Positions 27,801-40,400 of a DNA stretch of 64,000 nt are shown here, piece after piece. Every line of letters begins with the position of its first letter. The first letter of the stretch is position 1. Under the pieces are notes generated by a model. The model did not search any database and had not been told where the DNA came from. It was given only the letters and a program-made list of their open reading frames with translations. The position numbers and the translations under genes were made by a program. The stretch spans positions 186,001-250,000 of the forward strand of contig JAMZAV010000903.1 of the NCBI GenBank assembly GCA_024449915.1. Reading direction: 5' to 3'. This stretch comes from Sweltsa coloradensis. Taxonomy: Eukaryota; Arthropoda; Insecta; Plecoptera; Chloroperlidae.

Positions 27801-30800
27801 GGTTCTGACCAGCACAGGCCTGTCCACCCTATGTCCCCCCGCGTCATCCCTTACGTCCCTCCCTTCGTCGCGATTAGCCAAGTTGCATAAATATGAGACG
27901 TAAAGCAATATCCAATCAATCAATTAATCACATGCACATTAAGGTCATGGTGATGTATTGACATTTGAAAGAAAAAGTTGAAAAAGTTAGCCAGAATCTA
28001 TAGAAATAATGGTTTTAATTTGAGTTTTTTTGGTGTGTTAAATATTAAAACCTTTATTTCTATAGATTCTGGCTAACTTTTTCAACTTTTTTCTTTCAAA
28101 TGTCAATACATCACCATTACCTTAATGTGCATGTGAAATATAAACGTTGTAGCCCCACCCGTTTGGTCAGAATCCGGCCAAATAGCACGAAAATATACAT
28201 TTTAGATCTTTCTCACAGCCTTGTATGAAAACTTCACATGAGATTTTTATACCTCACCCACAGCCTTGTTATAAACAATCAAAGATCCAACAGACCTAAT
28301 GATTGCTTTGTATGGGCCGTGTTAATATGTTTTTATTATTTTAAATTAATATTAACATTTTATAATTAAAAAGCTCATCCATCAACGCGACTAAGAAAAG
28401 CGTTTGCGAAGCTTCCTAGTTTTAAAACTTAGAACCCACAGGATCGGAAGCATAAATGTTATAAGACTATGTAATTTGATCTCACGTGCATTCATCGTTT
28501 ACAGCGTAAAATAGCCTAAAAAGGACAAAACGTGCACTAGTTTTTTTGTGTAAATGGAAACTTGTGAAAACAGGGTAAATTAACAAAAATTACCTAAAAG
28601 TTCGCATTATTTATTTTTTGAATACGAATTTTTGGAAGAAGTACAAAACGAGTGTTCATGAGACGTCTCTCCTTGGTAGTAAAAAATATATATGCGAATA
28701 TGTAAATTTTGTCTTATGTTAAGCCACAGTGGAAGAACGTTTACACTGAATTGCATCGAAATAATAATGCGGTCTAGTAATAATACTACACTGTTCAAAA
28801 TATTTTCGTCAAATTACTGCAAATGTCGTTGGAAGTACTGCTTACTAACTAATTCCAGTTTTTCTACTGCAAGTCCGATTTCTTTATTTTACTGCAAATG
28901 TTGTGTTTTACGGCTTGAAAAAGCGAAGTAAATTTTCGAACAAGATTGGCAATTTAAATCATTCTATTTGTTATTTTACTGAGTTTGAGTTGTCGAAGTT
29001 TTACGGCAAATGTTTATTTTTCTTACTACATGATCCAGTATTAATACGGCATTTTATTCCGTTTTTAAACTCAATATTGGCAATTAAAAATCTAGTCAAC
29101 ATGCCGTAATTTTACGACAAATGTTTAGTTATTTGTCTACATGATCCAGCAAAAAATTTCGACCCGTACGAATATTATTTAAGTCTTCGTCAGGTTGAAA
29201 TTTCTCCTCCTGTAGTGGGATTAATGAAGCATTACAATTATTTAATTTGACAATTAAACTATGATAACGAACGTTCCTGTAAGAAAGACAAGCATCATTT
29301 AATAGCTGTACGAAGATTAATATTACATATAAATTTCATGGTATTAAAATCTCGGAAGTCAGCGAGGCTCGAACCTGGTACACCTAGAGAGAGAGAGTAT
29401 ACACTGTCCTAGTCAATAAACCCAATACACCAAGACACCGTATACCTGAAGCGCGTCTGTAGTGAATGATGTTTGGAGATGTAGTTATGTTTTAAATGAG
29501 AAATTCAATACGAAAAGTAGGGTTTCGGATTCCTGGTCATATTATATAACAATATAACGATAGGCCTATAATATAATTAATATTAATTATTAATGTACTC
29601 CTCGGGGTCGAAATTTCGTCATTTCGGAAATCCGCCATGCATGGTGATATAAGATATTAATCTACTCTTCTGTGTCGTATAACCGTTCTTTTAAACGCTG
29701 TTAACTGGTCACTAGTAAGAGAATATTATGAAAATATGATAACATTCTTACGTTGACAACTCTTAAATGGTGAAGATTGGAACCATATTGGGCGATTGTT
29801 AGAATTTTATAGGGATAATTGTTTCGGTCTGCCAAGTGATATTTATCTACCCTTCAGGAACGAATTCTCGTCCTTTTAAAGTCTGCTAACTGTCCATTTT
29901 TAAGTGAATATTATTCCAATAGAAGTACATTTAACGACCTAAAAAGTTGAATATTAGAACCATACCGATCAATTAATGATTCACTGTTTGAAGAATTATT
30001 GGTTCGGCCCGCATTTTATTTCAAGCTGCAAAATTATATTTTAATTTATTATTAATTATTATTATTTATTTTATTTAAGTCAACATTTGCCGTATATTTA
30101 CAGAAAGTAGATGATTTGATTGGTGAAATAGTTTAGTTTACTAACAACTGACAATTGATGATATTCTTACTATATGCAGTAAGAACACTGATTATCAGTT
30201 CCGTACAACAAAGTGATCATTTGCCGTAAATTTACAGAAGAACAACTGACAATGGATAATATTCTAACTGTATGCAGTAAGAACACTGATTACTATGTCC
30301 GTAGAATAAAGTGATCATTTGCCGTAAATTTACAGAAAATCGGTATTTATTTGCAACAATTAACTCGTTTGATTAACTATTTGTCCAGGAATATATTTGA
30401 TATTAGTTTCGTCGAAGTTCCAGACTGTGATAACATTTATTTTAAGAAGTCGTTGTCTTAATTTTCCTTGATGGTGCATACAACTTAAGCTAGTTTGATT
30501 AGTTTTTTTACTGCATTTGTCGTCTAATTTGTAGTTTACTACAACATTTCCAGTAAATTAAAAAAACTAAATACGCGCAGTAAATTTACTAATAAACATT
30601 TGCAGTAATTTGACGATTTTTTTGAACAGTGTAGTGGTCCTGTAAGAACAGCAAGATTAAGCATAGTGAATTAGTATTTCGGGGTTCCTCAGTTGTATTA
30701 ATTTATTAGTAGAAACGAATTGTATTTTTTCTGATCATTTACACTTCTGTCGTTTCGCTTGAGGCAATCGAATATGATTATACACACAGTTGATCGAAAC

Positions 30801-33018
30801 GACGAGCGTGAAATTAAAATATAAGACACAGAGAAGTGATCCGCGATACATATTATTTCGTGTATATTTCGGGGTTTGAAAGTTTACAATTTGAGTAGAC
30901 TATTAAGAATATTATAAGGCGTAGAAAAAGAATACAAAAATAGTGGAGTAAAGGGCCTATGCCTAATGGCAAATTTAATTTAGTGCAAAAAGTGAAACTT
31001 ACGTGGAAATTGGCACTATTACTATTTCGGGTACGAGAAGTTCAAAATTCGATGGCTCCAAGTGAGCTTCTCTGACTTTATTATTAATAAAAATTAAAAT
31101 TAATTAATTTAAAATCACCCAGACTACCTAATATCAATTGAGCATGAAGCTTATTTTATGAGGAATAAATAAATGTCAAAATATATTTTTAAATATAAAT
31201 ACGATTGTAATATTTTAGATAGGTCTATACTTTAAAACTTGTCGTATGCTTTCGTAGGTCTACTTTCAATTTCTCCTTTACTTTCAATATAAACATAGCC
31301 TATCATCATATATGGTCTAACAGTTGACGCGCCCTTATACCAACAAAGCGTATTATTTATATCAATATAGTTATCAAACTTAAATGCAAATGTTCCCGGG
31401 TACTAAACATATGACTCGCTCACTCGTCTAACAACGACTTTGGCGTTTTTCTAGTCTAGTTTTGGCTAAGACGCCCTTATACCCGAAATGTGTTGGACTG
31501 GGATACCTAGGTCCAATCCCCTGGTCGGGAAAGATTTTGTTATTTCTGGATTGTATTTGTTATAAATCATGTTATGCATATAACGCAGTGTATAGTCTAT
31601 CATCTGTGACAATATTATGGAAAACATAGCCAGTAAAAAAAACGTGTTAAGATTGCAAGGTTTGCTCAATATCCGAGCGGAATGTGGGGGTACCTTGATC
31701 GTGCAAGATTCTAGAAAATTATAAAAAAAGTGTTTTGAATCCGTCAAAAAGGCCATATACACCAAAATGTGCTAGCATTTTCTGCCTGATTCGCGATAAA
31801 TCTTGAAAAATCTGCTATGGTAGGATGCCCATTTAGGCCTATCCATTATTAATTAATATATGTATTAAAAACTATTAATTATCCGTTATTAAGGTTTCAA
31901 CAGTGGCGTAGCGGTAATCAAAGCCGCCCCCGCAAGACTTGGTGGCCCCCCGTCTGGGGGGGGTCACTGGTCAAGCTGAGTTCAGGGCCAAAATATGAGT
32001 TTATTGATACTCGTGTATAGGGAAAAAAACTATATTATTACTAAAATTTATTTCCAAAAGTCTATGTCTGACACTTGCGTTTTCAGTTTGCATCAATTAA
32101 CGAATTTATGTTCAACTAGATGTTCAATAAACGACTCCGATATGCAGACGTAATGATCGCGCTCTCTAAAATTAGCATCACATCAAAAAACGAAGAAGAA
32201 AAAGAAGCAAAACCAATTAAAAAGAAATGGCACGTTCTAATCTGTTATGATGGTTGTCACACAAAGTTGTTTACAGCCCGAAAAGTATTAAGTATGGACT
32301 TGATCTACACTTGTAGCAGGGCCAAAAGAAGAATCGTTCATTCTTCGTTCGTTCGTGAACTCTTAGAAGACCAACGACTGTCAGATACCCCCTAGATGTA
32401 TAAGTTTTAACCAAAACGGGCAATTTGGGGTCATTTTTACTTCTTTTTTTGGAAAAGTCAAAAAAATTATTCCCGGAACAACAAATAAAATGAAAGTGTG
32501 GATGAAATTATATTTTCAATTCCTTACACGAATCAAAAGTATGAAATAGATTTCGTTCAACGATTAATTGGCCTTGAAAAAATAAAAACTCTTGAAAAAT
32601 TCAGAGATGCACTCCTGTAACCCACACCCACCACTGGCCAACAAGTGGATGTCTACTCCAAAATAATCAACCTATTTGATTCCATTCTACTACACTGTAG
32701 AAAAAAATCCGGAATGTTTTTCTTTTTTAATTTTTTTCTGTTTGTATTTTTGTGTGTTCGTTAACACGATTCCGGCTAAATTGATACTCCAATTGCGATG
32801 CGATTCCGGCTAAATTGATACTCCAATTGCGATACAATTTTCTGAAGGCCTTTGAAATCTCTGAACTTAGAACTGCCACGTTTTTGAGCACAATCAAAAT
32901 ATTATTTCTCATGAAAATCGCAATTTTACGATTTTTTTTCGTTTTTGGATGAGCGTAGCGAGCGTAGCGAGCGAAGCGAAGATTCCATTTCACTACACTG
33001 GAGAAAAAAATCCGGAAT

Positions 33019-33059
<41 letters not shown>

Positions 33060-34453
33060 CTGTTTTTTTTTTCTGTTTGTATTATTGTGTGTTTGTTAAC
33101 ACGATTCCGGCTAAACCAATACTCCGATTGCGATGAAATTTTATGGAGGCCTTCGAAATCTCTGAACTTAGAACTGCCACGTTTTTGAGCGCAATCGGGA
33201 AATTTTTTCTCATAAAAAACGCAATTTTATGATTTTTTTTCAATTTTTAAAACATTTCTTCGACTTATAACACCCACATGCTTTATCCGATTCTAATGAT
33301 TTTTTCACAGAACCCTTATTTTACAAATTAAGATATTCGTGTGAAATTTGAGCGTAATCAAAAAATTATTTCTCATTAAAATCGTAATTTTACGTTTTTT
33401 TTCTTTTTTAAAACAATTCTTTGACTTATAACACCTACATGCTTTATCCTATTGTAATGATTTTTTTACAGAACCTTAATTTTATGAATTAACATGTTTG
33501 TGTTAAATTTTAGCGCAATCGAATAATTATTTCTTATGAAATTGCAATTTTACGTGCTTTTTCTTTTAAAAATTACGATTAAAAAAATTAAGTTTATTTT
33601 TTATTTTTTTAAATTTAATTAAAAAAATTAAGTTAATTTTTAATTTAATTTAATTTAATTTAAAAAAATCTTCGACTAAGTATAATGATTTTTTCACAGA
33701 ACAACAGAAAATCCGCGTAACACATGGCAGCTCAATGCACCAATTAATTACACTCATCCAACAACGCGGCGGGACTTAAGCGTTTTCCTAGTTAAACGCA
33801 CTTCATAAAAAATAATTTATAATGTATAATAATTGGATGAGCATAACGAGCGAAGCGAAGATTCCATTTCACTACACTGGAGAAAAAAATCCGGAATGTT
33901 TTTTTTCTTTTTTTTCTGTTTGTATTTTTGTGTGTTTGTTAACACGATTCCGGCTAAACCGCTACTCCAATTGCGATTAAATTTTCTGGAGGCCTTCGAA
34001 ATCTCTGAACTTAAAACTGCCACGTTTTTGAGGGCAATCGAAAAATTATTTCTCATGAAAATCGCAATTTTACGATTTTTTTCGTTTTTTTTTTTTTTAA
34101 ATTCTTCGCTCTTAAACACCTACATGCATAATCCGATCGTAATGAAATTTGTATGGGACCTTTCTTATATGGAACTCTAAACATGTGTCAAATTTAAGCA
34201 CAATCCAAGATTATTTCTCATAAAAATTGCAATTTTTCGATGTTTTTCATTAATTTTAGACGTTCTTCACTTTCTTTTCTACCACCTACAACCTTCATTT
34301 TATTAATCAATAGATTCATGCCGAAATTGAGGTTAATCGAAGAATTATTTCTGACAAAAAATTACAATTTTTAGTTTTTTTGGATGAGCGTAGCGAGCGT
34401 AGCGAGCGAAGCGAAGATTCCATTTCACTACACTGGAGAAAAAAATCCGGAAT

Positions 34454-34488
<35 letters not shown>

Positions 34489-37400
34489 TATTTTTGTGTG
34501 TTTGTTAAAACGATTCCGGCTAAACCGATACTCCGATTGCGATGAAATTTTATGGAGGCCTTCGAAATCTCTGAACTTAGAACTGCCACGTTTTTGAGCG
34601 CAATTGGGAAATTTTTTCTCATAAAAAACGCAATTTTACGATTTTTTTCGATTTTTAAAAAATTTCTTCGACTTATAACACCTACATGCTTTATCCGATT
34701 GTAATGATTTTTTCACAGAACCTTAATTTTATGAATTAAGATATTCGTGTGAAATTTGAGCATAATCGAAAAATTATTTCTCATGAAAATCGCAATTTTA
34801 CGGGTTTTTTCTTTTTTTAAACAATTCTTTGACTTATAACACCTACATGCTTTATCCTTTTGTAATGATTTTTTTACAGAACCTTCATTTTATGTATTAA
34901 TATATTCGTGTTAAATTTAAGCGCAATCGAATAATTATTTCTTATGAAAATTGCAATTTTACGATTTTTTTCTTTTTTAAAAATTACGATTAACTAAAAA
35001 ATTACGTTAATTTTTTATTTAATTTAGTTTAATTAAAAAAATTAAGTTAATTTTTTATTTAATTTAATTTAATTTTAAAAAAATCTTCGACTAAGTAATG
35101 AATTTTTCACAGAACAACAGAAAATCCGCGTAACACATGGCAGCTCAATGCACCATATACGCTCATCCAACAACGCGGCGGGGCTTAAGCGTTTTCCTAG
35201 TTTAAATTCGTTTAATTAACATAAGACAAGGCGGCTCAATGCACCAATTACGCTCATCCAACAACGACTTTCGGCGTTTTCCTAGTTTTTATTATTGGAT
35301 GAGCGTAGCGAGCGAAGCGAAGATTTCATTTCACTACACTGGAGAAACAAATCCGTTTTTCCCCCTTTTTTTGTATTTTTGTGTGTTTGTTAACACGATT
35401 CCGGCTAAACCAATACTTTAATTGCAATGAAATTTTCTGGAGGCCTTCGAAAACTCTGAACTTAGAACTGCCACGTTTTTGAGCGCAATCGAAAAATTAT
35501 TTTTCATAAAAATCGCAATTTTACGATTTTTTTCGATTTTTTAAAAATATCTTGAACTATTACACCTACATTCTTCATCCGATTGTAATGATTTTTTCAC
35601 AGAACCTTAATTTTATGAATTTATATATTCGTGTGAAATTTGAGCGCAATCGAAAAATATTTTTTCATGAAAATCTTTATTTTACGATTTTTTTAAACAA
35701 TCTTTGAATTATAACACCTACATGCTATATCCGATTGTAATGATTTTTTCATCGAAACTTAATTTTATGAATAAATATATTCGTGTGAAATTTTTCGAAA
35801 AATAACTTTTCATGGAAATCGCAATTTTACGGTTGTTATTTGTTTATTTTACATTTCTTCGAATTATAACGTCTACATGCTTTATCAAATTGTAACGATT
35901 TTTATACAGAACCTTAATTTTATGAATTAATATATTTGTGTGAAATTTGAGCGTAATCGAAATATAATTTTTTATGAAAATCGTAATTATACGCTTTTTT
36001 TCGTTTAAAAAAATTACGCTCATCTAACAACGCGCCTGAAAAAGCGTTTGCGAAGCTTCCTAGTTTACTACAATTAAGAAATTAAAAAAATTCGCCCCAA
36101 CCGGGATTCAAACCACAGGTCTCCCACATTCCAGGTGAGCGTCTTAACCATGCCCTTTAGATGTATAATGCAACTACAATTCATAGATTAAAATTTACCC
36201 GTCCTGATGCCTGATGGTCTAGTAGTTACGACGTTCACCTGGAGTGTGGGAGACCCGGGGTTCGAATCCCGGTTGGGGCGGACTTTTTTAATTTCTGAAT
36301 TGTAGTAAATAATATTATTACATCTTAGACGACATTGAGTGCCAGCAATAATTGAAAACGACACAATATTTATGTTTTAGATGAGCAGGTTCCCATATCG
36401 GCATAATTATGCAGTTATATTATATTAAGTATGCAAAGTAAAGGATATTATACATTTATGTGTATTTGGGGTCTACCTACGCAGCTACACAGTTACTGTT
36501 AAGTAATGAAAACTATGGTGTTAGTTCTCCCAAAACCAATTCTTTATCAACATTCAACTATGAATAAATTGTCACAATAAAATCAATGCATATTAAAACA
36601 GTGCTTTTGCAATGCCTACATGATTTAATTGCAACATTTTCGAGTCGAATGAGACGTTAAGCAATATCCAATCAATCGAATATTGCTAACTTTCGCTTTG
36701 AAGTTATGATTTATTCTTATCCCCCCACCCCTACACCCACCACCAACATTTGGGAATTTATGGTTCACCTCGAGCAAAGTACAGCCCGCTTTGCAAACTG
36801 GTGCGACCGAACAAAAACATCGTGCGGGCGTTAGGAGACAGGGCCTAAGAAGACTTTTAGTCTTCTAAAGCCCGGACCGGTTTGTCTTCTTAGCCCCGCT
36901 TCGCAACGTGTAGCACATCCGTCGGTCACAGGGCTTAGAAGCCAAAAAAAGGTCCAGGGGCTTAGGAGACAGGGGCTTAGAAGCCGACACCCGAAAACTC
37001 ACCATTATATTATTATGATTGTTTTCCAAATATATTTTGCAATTTTCATACAATGTGTAACCCGAGGTGTAACCCAAACTGCCGAAACGCAAACGATAGA
37101 TGCCATCCCAATAGGAGAGCCTAATCACGATTACTTCTTCTAAGACGTCGTCTCCCATCAGTGGCGTCGGAACAGGGGGGGAAAGGGGGGCATTGCCCCC
37201 CCCCCTAATTTTCATGGCGTGGAGGCATAGGGGGGCAGATTTTAGAGTTAAAAAATCAAGACTTCTACTCTACTTTTTGGGAAAGCAACCGTCTATCCGA
37301 CTATTTTTATAACCAACCACCTGTCTTGTATTGTGTGTTGGTCATTCACTTCAGTAAGAGTGGTCACGTGAATCAGACTCACGTCTAATCCAAACATCCC

Positions 37401-40400
37401 TTTGAATGATTTGCTAGAGTTATTGGCAGACGCAAGTTGGGATTTGGTTCGCTCGTGTCGCATCGTTATGCGTTCATTGTTCAGTCATCTTTGGAGTGGT
37501 GTAAAGTGGTAAGATTATTAGAGTGTAAGTAGTGTAGTGTGAAGTGTAAAAGTAAAGTGTAAGTGTGTATGTAGTGTGTCGTGTTTAATGGTGTTAAAGA
37601 TTAAATTGATTTCGTAATTTTAAATATGAAACGTAATAAACAGCCTTTAGTTACTATTTTTTTTTAAGAAGAGGGTAAAAGAAAAATATGTTTGCCTGTA
37701 TGCTTCGTGATTACATAAAAAAATATGTTGTGGGCCTAATTTATTGAAAGGGGCCACTTCACGTTTGTTTTTTGAGTTCTTAGATCGCAGATAGTTGATG
37801 TAGGCTAAAACATCGTTTACAGAGTCCGAGTGCAGTTAAAACATGACGAAATAACTGTAGTATAGTGAAATTTTTTTCGCCTTCGGCGAAAAGGGACCTC
37901 CGGCGGCTGGGGCTTCGCCCCAGACCCCAACTATACCCTACAAAATCTACTAATGGATTGCCCCCCCCCCCCCCCACTTTCAAAACGTTCCGACGCGCCT
38001 GTCTCCCATCATCGGCCATTGATGACGACAACGATGTCAGGCAGACCTGTGACATTTCCTGGATACTCAGGCATGGGCGTAATTAAAGCAATTTAGAAAC
38101 ACAACAAAGCCGCAATCGAGTTCATGATTCGGAGGTCAGCCGGTTCTACCAATGATTCTACGGCTCTCGCCGAGCTGGATCAGCAGGAGGCAGCAGCTGA
38201 GGAGGTCGGCGGAGCGAGAATAACTGATACGAGGCTAATCTAGACAACAATGAGACAGAGAACGAAACTACAGTAGGTGAGACACGACACTTCAAGAATC
38301 ATGAGACACGGCTAAGCGAGACAACAGCTATAATGACGCCCAACAAATGAAGCATTGACCAAAGAGGTAGAGCAAATGATGATTCAATCCAATCCGGACA
38401 CGATTTTTATTTAAATAACACTTCTTGCGTACTTTCAAAATCAAATTGGTGTCATCATATCAGTGTCCTATCTCTCATCTTTTGAGACTCACACGCTTTT
38501 GAGACATTCAACCTTGGCACCTTTTCCAACTCCCACTTTTCGATTATTTTTATTTTTCTTGATGCATCTTTACTCATAGGCCTATGTTGTTTGAATAATT
38601 AATGAAGTCATACGAAATTCGAAAGGGTGAGGTCCACGCACTTTCCCTCAAGGGGGGTGGGGGGGGGAGAGGCGAACAAGAAGAAGAGCTGAAGAAACAA
38701 GTCGAAGCGAAAGGTGTCTATGGGCGGGTGGGGGTCCGCTCTGTAAACCTATAGACACCCACCCACCCCTTTGGAACCAGGAGCAATTGCTTCTCCGTAT
38801 AGGCAGCGCACCACTGGTTGTAGTTGAAATTTGGAAACAGTGGCGACTCGTGTCCATTATGATAGGTTTAAGCCGGTATGTATGTTATAAGATGGAACTA
38901 CAAGGAGCAAGACTACATGATATTATAAACATCACTGGACGCCAAGGTTGTAGCCAGCTGCCAGACTACCAGTTGCCACAAAAGTGAAACACATAGTTTC
39001 AAGGACAACTTTAAGTTCAATTTGTTCAAAAATAACAAACCAATAAATTAATTCAAATTTAACATAAAACGAAAAGCTAATAACATGCAGACTAAAGCCA
39101 CGTATAAATATAATGCGTAACAATATCACTAATATCCGGAATGTGGATCAAACGTGTAATATATGGAGGTAACTAGCATACGTATTATATCGTTCCGTTG
39201 TCATACACAAAACAAAAAAGTACAAAGGCGTGGCTACTAATTAATGAACGATGTTGTTTACCAAACGATAAGACCATAACCTAAGAATTGGTATTATTGG
39301 TATCAGTGTTTTATTTATTATTTATCTAATCGTTATCGAGAATGTACTCTTCTAAACCTATGCGTTGATATAGCAAGTGGGACCGAACGTACAAAAATAA
39401 AGTGCATACTACAATACGAAAATACACTGCCGGTGAGAAGCATTCATGTGCCAAACACGCACACCAAGATCTTACTTGGCAGCCAGCCAGCTAGCAGTGG
39501 GACGAAAAAACCAAGACGCACATTATTATGCAGTAGATACCAAAACATTGCATAACTGCGCAACAACACTGAACGTAATCGCAGACGAGACGTGCCCGTA
39601 TTTCGCTCACTTGTATTGGTTGAGTGGCATGGGGGGAGGGGGGGGGGGAGAGCAAACTATATTAAAAACCAAATATTTTGTAGGCTTAAGGACAAGCCGG
39701 GTACACATTTCGGAACCAACTGTACCTTTCAAACAGGATATTATGCAGTTGAGATTGAGATACAGAAAGAAGCATGCCAGTCAGTAAGCTATCGTGAACG
39801 AGCGGTGACAAGTCTCTATGGAACACTGGGCGCGGTCGCAAAAGTAAGGTCGAACTCAGATAAGAAGAGTTCGGAGATTCGACTCGCTCCTGCTAAGAAG
39901 AGAAGAGAAGACCTGTGGAAAGATAGGCCTCCTAATCCTAGGGCATACCAAATTTAGTTATTATGGCATGGCCCGACCCGAGACCTTAAAAATGATAACC
40001 AGTAATAGCTTTAGGTTTTGGTTCTACACTAGAAACCCAAAGGTAGCTTTGAGTAATATATATGGTAATAGCTTTGAGTATGGAATATATACTCAATGGT
40101 AATAGTATATCGTAATGATTTTTGTAGTGTTCCGTTTTGTAAATAATAAGAATGTTGATTCATCTTAGCGACATGCACGTGCACCCGGCTGGGTATACAA
40201 ACTGCGTTATAATGTAGTTTTTTTAACCCCCCCCCCCCCCCCCAAACTATTTTTCTAGTAACCCAAAATTAAAATAAGCAAAAGTAGGAAGTTGTAAGTA
40301 CTTTCCTATTGTTGAGTTCCAGAAGTTCCAAAAAATTTAGACGAATCAATGAGATAACTAACTTCCACCTCGGTTTCCTGGATAAATACTCAGGGGAAAA

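Larger units (their letters stand above)
26777..28419 (+). mobile_element. Helentron-like element, family 2, with internal foldbacks
   Basis: It begins TGGATGAGCGAAGCGAAG and ends with an AACGC...GCGTT hairpin and CTTCCTAG followed by T. The inverted start GCTCATCC lies just before the hairpin. The body differs from family 1. The interior carries two inverted-repeat structures (27322-27808 and 27930-28135), which enlarge this copy compared with the 575-bp copy at 58617-59190. No Rep/helicase motifs are seen. Confidence 0.65.

Noticed and set aside
32120..32395. 91-residue plus-strand open frame as a gene
   Set aside because: It has no recognisable motif or splice context and lies in repeat-rich intron DNA on the opposite strand to PDCD4.
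32946..36063. CRISPR-like array
   Set aside because: The repeating units are about 160 bp, contiguous and part of a transposon; there are no short repeats with unique spacers and the genome is eukaryotic.
36201..36275. Functional tRNA gene
   Set aside because: Only about five of seven acceptor positions could pair, two of them G-U, and the tail is shared with other dispersed copies.
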